A stretch of 64,000 nt of DNA from Leptolyngbya sp. SIOISBB (GCA_010671905.1 JAAHII010000001.1:6906026-6970025), one strand, 5' to 3'; shown: positions 34,864 through 45,590, counted from the stretch's first letter. Notes: a model not told the origin generated them from the letters alone. Numbers and translations are program-made.

Positions 34864-37800
34864 ATGGGGTTGAATCAAAGCCTTGCGAGGGGAATGGTGG
34901 CCATGTTGGTGGCTGTTAGCCCACCACTCAACTTAGTCAGAGCAGCGTCCGCCTTACCTCAACAACTGGCTCAAATAACTCCCACTACTATTACAGGGCA
35001 GCTAGATGAGAACAGTAGGGCTTCAGAAAATGGAGTTTATTACAACATCCACACCTTTGAGGGAACTGCTGGAGACAGCTTAAGCATCGAGCTAACTAGT
35101 GAAGCATTTGAGGCCTATGTTTTCTTGGAAGGACCAGATGAAGAACTTTTAGCCCACGATAGTAGTAGTGGTGAAGGTGCTAACTCTTGGATTGCAGTGA
35201 CATTGCCTACCTCTGGTACCTATAGAATTTTCGTCACGTCCTACTATACCGAGGTAACAAGGCCATACGCTCTAACTTTGAGACCGGCATCGGTCGCTGA
35301 TGTAGCTCGATCAGAAGCGCTGCAGCAGGCCGCAAAAATTAGTCAACAAGTTGATGATCTTTACGAAGCAGAAGAATATCAGGACGCGATTCCTTTGGCC
35401 GAAGAAGTGTTAGCTATTCATCGCAATCATCTCGGAGAAAACCACCCTGATTTGACCACTAGCCTCAATAATCTAGCAGAGTTGTATCGACTTCAGGAAC
35501 TCTACGACAAAGCTGGGCCTCTTCATCGAGAAGCCTTAGCCATTCGTCGCGAGCATTTCGGAGAGCGTCATCTAAAAGTTGCGCAAAGCCTCAATAACCT
35601 AGCGGTACTGTATGACGATCAACAGTTATATGATCAAGCAGAGCCTCTTTATCAAGAATCTTTAGCTATTCGTCGCGCGCTTCTAGAAGAGTCGCATCCT
35701 CTTGTTATCCAAAGCCTTGAAAATTTGGCTGGGCTATATCTGGATCAAGGTCGTTATAAGGAAGCAGAGCCTCTCTATCAACAATCTCTAGCCATCAAGC
35801 GCCGCCTTGGAGAAGGCGATCCTGATTTAGCCATCAGCCTCAATGATTTAGCGTTGTTATATCTCTATCAAGGTCGCTATGGTGAAGCTGAATCCCTTTT
35901 GCAAGAGTCTCTAGATATTCGCCGTGAGCACCTCGGAGCGGCCCATTCCGATGTGGCCCAAAGCCTTAACAATTTGGCAGAGCTGTATCGATTTCAGGGG
36001 CGCTATGTGGAAGCTGAGCCTCTTTTTCAAGACGCTTTAGCTATTGAACGTGCCCAGTCAGAACAGAATTATGCAGCAATTGCCATCGTGATTAATAACC
36101 TAGCGTTGCTATACCGATTACAGGGGAGCCACGACGAGGCCGAGCTCTACTATCGGGAATCCCTAGACATCCGCCGCAAGCAGCTAGGTGAGCGACATCT
36201 TCACGTGGCTACTAGCTTAAACAACCTGGGAGCGTTGTATCGAATTCAAGGCCGCTATGATGAGGCCGAATTCCATCTCCAAGAAGCCCTTGCTATTACT
36301 CGTGAACAACTGGGGAGGCGTCATCCTGATGTGACCTTCAGCCTTCAGAATCTGGCGAGCTTATATCATGACCAAAGTCGCTATGGTGACGCAGAATCGA
36401 GCTATCAAGAAGCTATCTCTATCCTTCGAGAGCAATTAGGGAAACGCCACCCTAATCTCGCAGTTAGCCTTTTTAGTCTTTCTGGGGTTTACCATGACCA
36501 GGGAAAAACTGATTTAGTAGTTCAAACTTTTGAGGAAAGTTTGTCTATTGAGGAATGGAATCTGGAAATCAATCTGACGACGCTGACCGAGGCTCAAAGA
36601 CAGGAATATGGTGCTACTCTGTCAAACACGACGAATGCAGCTGTATATTTCCCTTTGCAAGCTCTGCAAAATGAAGATGCGAAAAAGCTGGGTTTGACAA
36701 CATTGCTACGACGGAAAGGTCGCCTGCTGGACGCGGGCAGCAGTAGTCTTCAGCGCCTCCGGCAAAATCTCACTCCAGAAGATGAGAAATTGCTGGATGA
36801 TCTTGTCATCGTGCAGCAACAGCTCTCGGCCTTGACCTTTAATTCCCCCACCAATTTACCGCCAGAACAATATCGTGAGCAGCTAGCAAAACTGGAAGAC
36901 CAAGTCACAGATCTGGAAAAGGCACTGGCCCAGCGCAGTGCTATCTTCCGGGTCGAAAGCGAACCAGTAGAGATTGTTACTGTGCAAGCCCAAATTCCGG
37001 CTAATAGTGTGCTAGTAGAATACGCTCGCTATAGACCCTACCATGGCGATTTTGGTGACCCGCGCTATGCCGCTTACCTCCTATTCCCTGATGGCCGTAT
37101 CGAAGTGGTTGACCTGGGCGATGCTGCTGAGATTGATGCTGCCGTGCAGTCCTTCGTCGGGCTACTGCAAAATCGCAGTGCCCAGTTTCAACGCAGTGCT
37201 CCGGTACCGACTCTCCGTGAAGAAGATGTTGAGCAGCTGACAGACAATATCAAAGAACTGGTCTTTGACCCGATCTCCCCTTACCTCCAAGACACCGACC
37301 ATATGCTCATCTCCCCCGACGGTCAACTCAACCTGCTGCCCTTCGAGGCGCTGCAAACCGAAGCGGGTGGCGAGTACCTAGTGCAACAATTCCAAATCAG
37401 CTACCTCAACTCCGGGCGCGACCTGCTCAAGTTCGATGTCATTGAGCCCAGCCAAAATCCTGCCGTCATCGTTGCCAATCCCGATTACGAAACCGCCTCC
37501 AACTCCCCTCTCCCAGATTTGGGAGAGGGGCTAGGGGTGAGGGCTGAGCGGCCAGATTTGGGAGAGTGGCCGGGGGAGAGGGCCACGAACCACCGCTCTA
37601 CCGAACTCAGCCAGCTCCAGGTCGGCCCCCTTCCCGGCACCGCCGCCGAAGCCGAGGCCATCCGCCCCCTCCTCCCCAACGCCGACATCCGTACCGAGGA
37701 CGAAGCCACTGAAAACCTGATCAAATCCGTCCAAGCGCCGCGCATTTTGCACATCGCCACTCACGGCTTCTTTCTCCCGGATGTAGAGCTGCCGGAATCC

Positions 37801-38298
37801 AGCGATCTAGGCGGTGGCCTCATCGCCAGCAATGATCCGCTGGCTAGTTCAGGGCCTCGCGGCATCGTGGCGGAAAATCCCCTCTTGCGTTCCGGCCTCG
37901 CTTTGGCAGGCTTCAACACCCGCAGCAGTGGCAGCGAAGACGGCGTCTTCACCGCCCTCGAAGCCTCTCAGCTCAACCTGTTTGGCACTCAACTTGTCGT
38001 CCTCTCCGCCTGCGAAACCGGACTCGGCGAAGTGGCGAATGGCGAGGGTGTGTACGGGTTACGCCGCGCTTTTGCTCTGGCGGGAGCGGAAACTCAACTG
38101 ATGAGCCTGTGGAACGTCAGCGATTATGGCACCCAAAGCCTGATGGCTCGCTACTACGAAAACCTCACCGCTGGCATGGGCCGCAGTGAGGCGCTGCGAG
38201 AAGTGCAGCTCGACATGATTGGGCAGGGCGGGGAGTACAGCCACCCCTACTATTGGGCCGCCTTCATTCTCGCAGGCGACTGGCGGCCCCTCGAATAG
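34864..38298 (+). CDS. PPC-TPR-CHAT protein a (caspase-like protease)
   Basis: 1144 residues. A signal peptide (about 1-28) precedes a PPC-like beta domain (about 38-140; NGVYYNIHTFEGTAGDSLSI). About nine 42-residue TPR_10/12-type repeats (ERHLKVAQSLNNLAVLYDDQ) run from about 155 to 560. A helical linker with RRKGRLLDAGS leads to the CHAT domain (about 690-1144). The caspase-like dyad is His967 (HIATHGFF) and Cys1050 (LSACETGLG), both present. CHAT proteases are related to caspases and separase and act in cell-death or regulated-cleavage pathways; TPRs usually sense partners. The leader predicts a periplasmic location. It is the closest relative of the gene at 58153-61224 in this window. The CHAT linker carries a palindromic repeat insertion at 37505-37584. 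Confidence 0.85.
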   Translation: MGLNQSLARGMVAMLVAVSPPLNLVRAASALPQQLAQITPTTITGQLDENSRASENGVYYNIHTFEGTAGDSLSIELTSEAFEAYVFLEGPDEELLAHDSSSGEGANSWIAVTLPTSGTYRIFVTSYYTEVTRPYALTLRPASVADVARSEALQQAAKISQQVDDLYEAEEYQDAIPLAEEVLAIHRNHLGENHPDLTTSLNNLAELYRLQELYDKAGPLHREALAIRREHFGERHLKVAQSLNNLAVLYDDQQLYDQAEPLYQESLAIRRALLEESHPLVIQSLENLAGLYLDQGRYKEAEPLYQQSLAIKRRLGEGDPDLAISLNDLALLYLYQGRYGEAESLLQESLDIRREHLGAAHSDVAQSLNNLAELYRFQGRYVEAEPLFQDALAIERAQSEQNYAAIAIVINNLALLYRLQGSHDEAELYYRESLDIRRKQLGERHLHVATSLNNLGALYRIQGRYDEAEFHLQEALAITREQLGRRHPDVTFSLQNLASLYHDQSRYGDAESSYQEAISILREQLGKRHPNLAVSLFSLSGVYHDQGKTDLVVQTFEESLSIEEWNLEINLTTLTEAQRQEYGATLSNTTNAAVYFPLQALQNEDAKKLGLTTLLRRKGRLLDAGSSSLQRLRQNLTPEDEKLLDDLVIVQQQLSALTFNSPTNLPPEQYREQLAKLEDQVTDLEKALAQRSAIFRVESEPVEIVTVQAQIPANSVLVEYARYRPYHGDFGDPRYAAYLLFPDGRIEVVDLGDAAEIDAAVQSFVGLLQNRSAQFQRSAPVPTLREEDVEQLTDNIKELVFDPISPYLQDTDHMLISPDGQLNLLPFEALQTEAGGEYLVQQFQISYLNSGRDLLKFDVIEPSQNPAVIVANPDYETASNSPLPDLGEGLGVRAERPDLGEWPGERATNHRSTELSQLQVGPLPGTAAEAEAIRPLLPNADIRTEDEATENLIKSVQAPRILHIATHGFFLPDVELPESSDLGGGLIASNDPLASSGPRGIVAENPLLRSGLALAGFNTRSSGSEDGVFTALEASQLNLFGTQLVVLSACETGLGEVANGEGVYGLRRAFALAGAETQLMSLWNVSDYGTQSLMARYYENLTAGMGRSEALREVQLDMIGQGGEYSHPYYWAAFILAGDWRPLE
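37505..37584. repeat. Genomic palindromic repeat inserted in frame in CHAT gene a
   Basis: CCCCTCTCCC (37505-37514) and GGGAGAGGGG (37521-37530) form a perfect 10-bp inverted repeat around AGATTT, followed by CTAGGGGTGAGGGC and a second, partial copy (AGATTTGGGAGAG). This is a repeat type widely dispersed in bacterial and cyanobacterial genomes. Here it adds about 25 residues to the CHAT linker without breaking the frame. Confidence 0.6.
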
Positions 38299-38338
38299 GT
38301 GAAACGGTCGCTCCCGTGAACGCCAGCACGCCAGCAGC

Positions 38339-38833
38339 CTAGCCGGCTGAACTATCGGACCAATTCATTTCGACCAACTGACGCTGGCCATTTTCGATCA
38401 ACCATGAATAGACCTCTCGAATGGCCGTGCCATCCTGGCGAGACAACCGGTATTCGAGGGTGCAATAGGTAACTTCTTCGCTGGTAGCCGGTCTCTGGGT
38501 GGTTTCACAGGCGGCAGACTGGAGCGTCGCCGATTCGACGGTTTCATAGTCGTTGGTCACATCGGCACACAGCGCGGCGAAATCAGTGCTGGACACGTCG
38601 CTGAAAACGGGTTGAATGAAATCTTGGTAGAGGCGATCGCAGTCTCCGGCTTGAAAATGAGCCCGAATTTGGTCGACTTCCTGCTGGAATGCAGTGACTT
38701 CTTCGAGACTCATGTCAGTGGTATTGGTAATGGTGCAGCGATGGCCCAAAAATGAGAGCATGAGCACCAAGCCCAGGCCCACTATGCTGCCGCAACCTCC
38801 GGCTTTGGATTTACGATTGGCTGATTCAGTCAT
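38339..38833 (-). CDS. Membrane-anchored hypothetical protein
   Basis: 164 residues from ATG 38833 (an upstream in-frame start at 38863 adds 10). A basic, Gly-rich N terminus is followed by a single hydrophobic segment (about 14-32) ending in GHRC. The rest is a soluble alpha/beta domain with cysteines (GDCDRLY, ALCADV, SAACETT, YCTLEYRL) and a final beta pair (REVYSWLIENGQRQLVEMNW), recalling NTF2-like or DUF4019-type domains. It converges on TPR-CHAT gene a and is followed on the same strand by CHAT gene b upstream. The island promoter is not found ahead of it. Function unknown. Confidence 0.6.
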   Translation of the reverse strand: MTESANRKSKAGGCGSIVGLGLVLMLSFLGHRCTITNTTDMSLEEVTAFQQEVDQIRAHFQAGDCDRLYQDFIQPVFSDVSSTDFAALCADVTNDYETVESATLQSAACETTQRPATSEEVTYCTLEYRLSRQDGTAIREVYSWLIENGQRQLVEMNWSDSSAG

Positions 38834-38960
38834 GATGAAAACGCGATAGAGAACAGGCAGCAACGGTGTCGGTCACCCGTTTGCTCCAGTTCCTCTCTAT
38901 TGCTCAGTGGACTGAACTGATACCTCTGGTCACGCCAACCTTTAGCCTGAGGGCACTGCT

Positions 38961-41900
38961 TTAGTCAGCTTCCCCAATGAGGGTAAACGCCGCCCAGTGT
39001 TTAGGATCATCAGGATATTGCTGCATCGTCGTGAGCATGGCTTGCCGCAGCGCTTGAGCCTTGTCCTGTCCCTGATCCAGCTGGTTGTAGAACGCCACCA
39101 TGAGTTCCGCTGTGGAGGCATCCGGCACGGCCCAGAGCGACACCACCACGCTGGGAGCCCCAGCACTGATAAAGGCGCGAGACAGTCCTACCACCCCATC
39201 CCCCGTAATGCGGCCCCGCCCAGTATCGCAGGCACTCAGCACCACCAGGTCAGCGTTGAGGTTCATGCTGTAAATCTCGGCGGCAGTGAGCAAGCCGTCT
39301 TCACCATTGCCGGGGGTAAGGGCGATCGCCCCCGGCAAGTCGCGCACGCCTGATTCATCGGGAAAGCCGTACTCCAGCAGGCCGTGGGTCGCCAAATGCA
39401 GCAATCGCGGCTCCGTCATCTGCTGCTTGATATAGGCTTCGGTAGCGGCACTGCCCGTTAGCGCCTCTGCCCCAAACAAGTCGGCAATTTTTATGGCTTC
39501 CTCCTCTGCCCCAAACAAGCCGGGAAGCGGGCCGTCCGAGATTTCTACCGTTGGCATGTCGGGATTGCCCACGACCAGCACATCGTCGGGTGAGGCAATA
39601 TCGCCCCGCTGCTGCCGCTGTTGTCGGGTCAAGTCCAGCACGTGAATGGAGGGGGCCGTGAGGAGCGTGTGCTGTTCAATCAGATAACTGCCATCAGCAT
39701 TTAGCAGGGCCGGAAAGGGCACCAAAAACAAATCGCCCTGGGGAATCATGATCACCCGCTGTTCTGGATCGGTAGGGAGTAGATCAGCAATGGGGGCCAT
39801 CAGCAACTCATGCAGTTGGGTGAGCTTGGCGGTGGTTTCAGCGCGTTGCTGAGCCAGCACTTCGGGTCGTCTTTGGGGGCGAGCCCCGGCCCGACTCCCG
39901 CGTACCCCGATCGCAGCTCGCGTATCAATCACTAGATCAGCCAACTCAATGCCCGCGAGTGACTGTTGCCGAAAGGTGATGTCTCCCGTGGGCGCAATCA
40001 CCCAAATGTACAGTTCGGGCGAATCATCGGCCCCGACGATGGAATATTCGACGAGGGTGGCGTTTTGCTGCTGGGCAGTTTGTCGCATCTGGTCGAGATT
40101 GGGTGAGGCTGTGTCAATCTCCAGGTCAGTGCGATCGCCCAGCCGCACCGTCAACGACTCCACAAAGGCGCGGGCGCGACCTCGTTCGGCGACTTCCAGG
40201 GCTGACAAGGCTTTAGCTGGATCGTTCTGGGCTACCAGCACTCGCTGGAGGGTGTCATAGGCGGCCAGTTGCGTGTCAAACAGAGCAATTTTGTCAGTGT
40301 CCTGGAGTTCTGAGGGGCGCAGCGATTCTAGCAGGGCAATCGCCTCATAAAGCATCGTTTCCGCTTCGGCAAGCTGTCCGGTTTGTAGCAGCATTGTGCC
40401 TAAATCGCTGAGGGCCTGAGCGCGACCGGGGTGATCGCCCGTTTCTTCGTGCAGCGAGATCGCTTCTCGCAGCAGCGTGGTGGCTTCGTCGAGGTTACCT
40501 GAGCCTGCCTGAGCGATCGCTAACCCGTTAAGCGTTAGCCCCTCATGGCCTTGTGCTCCAATGCGCCGCTGCAGATCTAGCGCCTGCTGCAAGGCTTGCT
40601 GGGCATCGGCATAGTCGCCAAGCTGTTCGCGGAGGAAGCCCACGTTGCGGAGACTGCGAGATTCCCCAATCGGGCTACCGATGTCCTGCCAAATTACGAG
40701 TGCCTGAGCGTAGGCATCCAGCGCTTCTTGAGACTTGCCTTGCTCAGCATACAGATTGCCGATGATATCCAAAGTTGAAGCTTCGCGAGAGCGATCGCCA
40801 ATTCGCTGGGAAATCTCCAGCACTTGTTGATTGAGGGCGAAAGCGCGATCGTACTGTCCAATCTCGCTGTAGGTTAATCCCAATTGCTGCCGAGCATAAG
40901 CTTCTCCGTCCAAATCACTGATATCGGTGACAATATCTAGCGCTTGCTGTTGGGCTGCAATCGCTGCCACATAGTCTCCTTGGATGCTTTTAATCCGGCC
41001 TGTCAAAACCAGCAAATCAGCTTGGGTTGGCCTAGCACCAATCTCTTGAAGAATGGCAAGGGATTGCTGACCATAATTCAGTGCTTGAGCAAACTGACCC
41101 CGATCAAGTTCAATCACGCTCAGAGTTGAAAGAATGAATGCCTGATCGGAGCGGTGATCGATCTCTTGACTGAGGGCGAGAGCTTGCTGCAAAACTTCAA
41201 CTGCCTCGTCATAACGACCCTGCATGTAGTAAACATTGCCAAGACGGTTAAGTAGGTCAGCTTCGTCGGGGCGAAAACTAATCTCTTGAACGATATTCAG
41301 CGCCGATTCAAAACTTTCCAACGCGCTGGGGTAGTCACCCTGGACCTAATAGCTCTGACCCAGATTTGTCAGAGCTAGCACAACGTTTGGTTGAGACTTT
41401 GATTCAGTTGCCAAAGCTAGTGCTTGCTTAGCGTAGCCCAGGGCAGTAGGATACTCACCCATGTCTCCGTAGGTTGCGCCTATCGCACCAATTGCTCTGG
41501 CCTCCTGAGCTAGGTCACTTGTGTAGGTTTGAATAATTTCCAAGGATTGCTCGTTCAGCAATAGTGCCTCTGTATACTGTCCACGAGCGCTATAATTAGC
41601 AGCCATACTACCAAGAATTTTTGATTCGCTATCCCATGTCACCTCGATACAGCCCCTGGCGAGAATTTTCGCGAATTTCTGAATCTCGTCGCTCTGTTGA
41701 ACCAGATAGTTCAGGTACCAGCTCACTACCAAATACCTCATCAAGCACTTCGTGAGTTTGAGCTTTGGAAACACAAGTTTCCTCTAAGGTTTCGGCACCA
41801 TCAGACGCCTCCAAGCGATGACGATTATCTCTATTGATTGCGAGTGCCTTCTCAAAATTCTTCAGAGATTCGTCATAGTCACCTTGATCACCGAAGAGGA

Positions 41901-43962
41901 CACCCAAATTCAGCAAGGCGGTAATCTGCCCTGGCACGTTTCCCTGCGCTTGAGCAACGGCTAAACTCTCTTCATAAGCAGCGATCGCTTCTGGATACTC
42001 TCCTAAGTCTTGCTGAATTGAAGCAATTGTGAGGATGGCAGCCAGTTCTCGTTCTGGATTGTCACTTTGACGAGCCAACTCTAACCTTCGTTGAGCAACA
42101 GCCAAGGCCTCTTGGTAGCGGCTCAGTCGGTTGTAATCGACATACAGCCCCATTAAGGCACTGTTTTGAAAAATAGGATTTTCAATTTGCTGAGAAATAT
42201 CTAACAGTTTTTGACTAATTTTTAATGCTGATTCATAATCCCGCTGCGCGTAGTAAACCCATCGCATTCCCGCATAGGCATTGAAAATAGAGATCGGAGC
42301 ATCCCCAACAATATCAATGCCTCTTTCGGCATAATCAAAGTCAAACTTTGAAAGTTGCGGCGATTCTTCAAAAGACTGGGCAACTTTCAGCTTTTCTTCA
42401 GCATAGAAAATACTTTGCTCGTAGGCTGCTAGCGCTTGGTCGTATTCCTCTGCTTCGAGATACTGCTCTCCCCAAGAGTCATACAGATGTCCCAAGTTTC
42501 CTAGCGCTGTTAACTCTGAATTACGGCTCGGAAGCTGTCGCGAAATTTCAAGTGCTTTTTCCGCTGCTGCTATTCCTTCTGGATAGCGACCTAATTCTTC
42601 ATAAGCATCGCTGAGACTCTGATAGACATTGACGATTCCGGCGAGGGCGTTCTTTTCGCTCGTCAATCGAGTCTGTACATCAATTGACACTCCTCTGTCG
42701 CGAAGAGCTGATTCATTTTCGATATAGAGGCGATCGCTCTCGCGACTCAGGGGCAGGGATGCTTCATAGGCGACTAAAGCCTCTTGTAAAGCCGTAATTT
42801 GCTCCTCAAGCCGCCCTTCATTGTATAGTCTTAACGCTCGCACTCCGTAATAGGCCGAACCAATCAGGTCATAGCTTTGAGGTACAGCAGTCACTGAGGT
42901 CACTAAGTCCAGCATGAAATCCGAGTTAATGACTTCGCTTTCTCTGGTTAGGGTGAGTGCTTCCTGTGCGGTTGCTAATGCTTTTTCTGCGGCAGCTATA
43001 CTTTCTGGCTCTAACAATTCCGCTTGTCGATAGTCCTGTTCAGCAATTAAACTTCTCGCCTGGGTTTGCAGACTACGGCTGATAATTTGATACGACTGAG
43101 CAACCGTCACCAAGGATTGAGGAACTGCTAACGTCAGATGATGAATAAACGCCTCATTTTCGGCCTGTTTGGCTCTGTCAAGTCCTTGTCGCGCAATTTG
43201 TACTGATCGTTCAGCCGCTTCTAAGCCTTGCTTTCCTAAAGCTAATGCCAAACCATATTCTTCTGCGTTGTGCAGCTCAAATGCTTGACTGTTTTTTTCT
43301 AGACCGATGGAATCATAAATACTCGATCTACCCAAATAGCTACTTAGCTCATAATTGGTATCTCCTACTGCTTTCGCAAGGCTCAGCATCTTTTCAAAGT
43401 GCTCTAATGCCTCTGTATAACTGTCTTTATTTTCGTAAAAACTTGCGAGGTCGAGAAGGGCTTCTAGCTCAGCGTCACGATCGCCCCCTTCCCTGGCCTC
43501 ATCCAACGCCTGCTGCAATTCCGCGAGTGTCGTGTCTTCTTGCCAGGTGAGCGCATAGCTGCCAACTTCTCCTGCACTGAACGAGGTCGCCCAAACGGTA
43601 TAGGTGCCAGTGCTCGGCAGCGTCAGCCAAATTTGAGCATTGCTATCGTCGCCGTCATCATTTTCCGCCAGCCGCTCTCCGTCAGGCCCAAACACCACCA
43701 GATACGTGTCGAACTCCTCACTGACGAGATCGATCGAGATCGCCTGTCCCTTGGTGCCTTCAAAGGTATGAACCTCGTAATACTCACCGCCATCGAGAAC
43801 GGCATCATCCGCGCCTAGCGTTCCATTGATCGACTGCGATCGCGACTCTTCCGCTTCCCTTGCAGGTGCTTGGGCTAACTCAATGGTTTGAGCAGTAGTG
43901 AGGGTGGGAAAAAGGAGGGCCAGGGCGATCGCAGATCCGTAGACTTTGGAGACTAGATGCAT
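38961..43962 (-). pseudogene. PPC-TPR-CHAT gene b, broken by a frameshift and a nonsense codon
   Basis: Read on the minus strand from ATG 43962, this would encode about 1650 residues: signal peptide, PPC-like domain (about 38-145; GGEYYEVHTFEGTKGQAISI), a long helical/TPR region, and a C-terminal CHAT domain with HLATHGLLEYG and LSACDTGRGR, so the His/Cys dyad is present. Two lesions break it. The first frame ends at 41629; removing one G from the GGG run at 41633-41635 restores it as RGDMDSESKILGS. Further on, TAG at 41348-41346 interrupts LTNLGQSY-x-VQGDYPSAL in an otherwise open frame. The promoter upstream is intact. The distal part from 41321 could be expressed only if translation restarts. 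A close match in CHAT style is the gene at 48762. Confidence 0.75.
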
Positions 43963-43992
43963 GAGAGTTACTAAAAATAGAGAGGCGTCTTC

Positions 43993-44024
43993 AGCCTATA
44001 TGTCTGAGACCACGCCACTTATTC
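43993..44024 (-). promoter_or_regulatory. Shared island promoter ahead of CHAT gene b
   Basis: Minus strand: GAATAAGT at 44024, CAGA, then TATAGGCT at 44000 (offset 24). The predicted start lies about 24 bases before ATG 43962. Confidence 0.75.
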
Positions 44025-44140
44025 ACTGCTCCGCAAAACTTGATATTGCTACAGCAATGCCTTGCCATCCGACCGTGCCATCGACTCTATCTTTACGACT
44101 CCGTTAAACTGATCATAGCCCTACTGCGTGGTCTTTACCC

Positions 44141-44812
44141 ATGTCTGGTTCCCCCGCTAAAACGCTGCAACCTGCACCAGAGCAGGCCCATCCGCGCGAT
44201 ATAATTTTCCCGCCGGGTGACCTCTACAGCGACGAACCCCCGTTGGAAAGTTCTCTGCACTTACAGCAAATGATATTGCTGCTCTCTTGTCTCGATTGGC
44301 TGTGGAAAGACCGCACCGATTACTTTTCGGCGGGCAACCTGACGATTTACTACAGTCCCGATCAGCGCAAGTCAGAGGACTTTAGAGGGCCAGATTTCTT
44401 TGTGGTGCTGGGAGCGGAAAAGCGATCGCGCAAAAGCTGGGTTGTATGGGAAGAAGGCGGCAAATATCCCAATGTCATTGTGGAGCTACTATCGGACAGC
44501 ACCGCCGATACTGACCGCACCCTCAAGAAAGAGATTTATCAAGACACCTTTCGCACCCCAGACTACTTTTGGTTTAGCCCTGACACGTTGGAATTTCAAG
44601 GGTTTCATCTGGTCGATGGGGCCTATCAAGACCTTCTTCCCAACGAGCAGGGCTATTTGTGGAGTCAGCAGCTTCAGCTCTTTTTAGGCATTCATGAGGG
44701 GCAACTCCGCTTTTTTACCCCAGCAGGACAGCTCATCGAGACGCCAGAAGAACGTAATGAAAAGCTGGCGGCGAAGCTGCGAGAGCTTGGTGTTGACCCG
44801 GATACGGTTTGA
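44141..44812 (+). CDS. Uma2 family (DUF820) PD-(D/E)XK nuclease-like protein
   Basis: 223 residues matching the Uma2 family that is greatly expanded in cyanobacteria. Visible features: YYSPDQRKSEDFRGPDFFVVLG (the aspartates of the nuclease core), a WVVWEEGGKYPNVIVELLSDST segment with the E-x-L-S motif, and DRTLKKEIYQDTFRTPDYFWF near 120-145. The fold is a restriction-endonuclease type, but a physiological role is not established. It has no island promoter and may be an unrelated passenger. The start at ATG 44141 follows a pyrimidine-rich leader with no strong ribosome-binding site. Length is normal. Confidence 0.8.
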   Translation: MSGSPAKTLQPAPEQAHPRDIIFPPGDLYSDEPPLESSLHLQQMILLLSCLDWLWKDRTDYFSAGNLTIYYSPDQRKSEDFRGPDFFVVLGAEKRSRKSWVVWEEGGKYPNVIVELLSDSTADTDRTLKKEIYQDTFRTPDYFWFSPDTLEFQGFHLVDGAYQDLLPNEQGYLWSQQLQLFLGIHEGQLRFFTPAGQLIETPEERNEKLAAKLRELGVDPDTV

Positions 44813-44858
44813 GGGCACATCAGCAACGCTGTACCGAATTGGGTGTGACGACTGCTGA

Positions 44859-44893
44859 CTTCGACTCCGCTCAGCCAGCGCGACTCCGCTCAG
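44859..44893. repeat. Dispersed repeat CTTCGACTCCGCTCAG, two copies
   Basis: CTTCGACTCCGCTCAG at 44859-44874 and a shorter copy CGACTCCGCTCAG at 44881-44893. The same 16-mer occurs as an inverted pair inside the CHAT gene at 51258-51309. It resembles short dispersed repeats common in cyanobacteria. Confidence 0.6.
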
Positions 44894-44952
44894 TCAGCAC
44901 GATGTGTAGCTTTTCCCTACAGGGTTCGGGCAAGTTAGCCCTCCCCCAAAAG

Positions 44953-45459
44953 CTACTCGGCTACTTGGGAGCCTGCTGCACAAACCACTTCGACTTGCTC
45001 CCCGGTTTGCACAAACTGCGGCGGGGCCGGTGGCGACTGATGAGGTTCATGGCTGATGCACAGTAGCGTGTCGAGGCTAGGAGGCTCATCTGGGGCCTCA
45101 GCGATCGCATAAGCCACCCCGGTAAAACTCCTCAGCTCTGGCAGTTTTGCTGTGGCTGTTACGAGAGCAGCCTGTCCCTGCGCATCGAGCGCGATCTCAT
45201 AGCGGTAGTTCTCAGTTTCAGGCGGAATATTGATCTTGAGGCTGGCCAGGTCATCGGTAAACTGCTCGGCTTCGATAAAGTGGGCCTGCTGCCCCCGCAA
45301 CATCGCCCCCACATAATTGTCGGCTTCAGATTCGCGGGCTCGGTTGGCTTGGTTTTCAAATGCCGTGCCTACGATGTGGCTACAGCCGACGAGCAAGAAC
45401 ACGCCGCCTAGCCCGCAAAGAGCCAGACGCTGTCGATTTCGGGACTTTGGTTGATGCAT
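44953..45459 (-). CDS. Type IV pilin-like G/H family lipoprotein
   Basis: 168 residues from ATG 45459; an upstream GTG at 45510 would lie before the predicted transcription start. The N terminus is basic (PKSRNRQR) with a hydrophobic core and a lipobox, FLLVGC-S, predicting lipidation at Cys. After it, ARESEADNYVGAMLRGQQAHFIEA and FTDDLASLKINIPPETENYRYEI match the cyanobacterial type IV pilin-like G/H family, although the usual prepilin cleavage site is replaced by the lipobox. It has its own copy of the island promoter (45540 to 45509), divergent from the promoter of CHAT gene c. This links an envelope lipoprotein to the protease regulon. Function unknown. Confidence 0.7.
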   Translation of the reverse strand: MHQPKSRNRQRLALCGLGGVFLLVGCSHIVGTAFENQANRARESEADNYVGAMLRGQQAHFIEAEQFTDDLASLKINIPPETENYRYEIALDAQGQAALVTATAKLPELRSFTGVAYAIAEAPDEPPSLDTLLCISHEPHQSPPAPPQFVQTGEQVEVVCAAGSQVAE

Positions 45460-45508
45460 GAGAATGCTCCTAATGACAATACAGCGAGTAGTTACGTCCG
45501 CTGCTGTC

Positions 45509-45540
45509 ACGTTCTATGGCTGAGCTACCAGGGCTTATTC
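45509..45540 (-). promoter_or_regulatory. Shared island promoter ahead of the pilin-like lipoprotein
   Basis: Minus strand: GAATAAGC at 45540, CAGC, then TAGAACGT at 45516 (offset 24). It is the weakest -10 match, but spacing is exact. Divergent from the promoter at 45591. Confidence 0.6.
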
Positions 45541-45590
45541 ATCCAGCTCGACTAACGGCATTGCTAATTCAAAAAAGATAATCTGAAGCC

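Noticed and set aside
44809-45066. An open frame after the Uma2 gene
   Set aside because: It spans two dispersed repeats and overlaps the pilin-like lipoprotein gene on the other strand.
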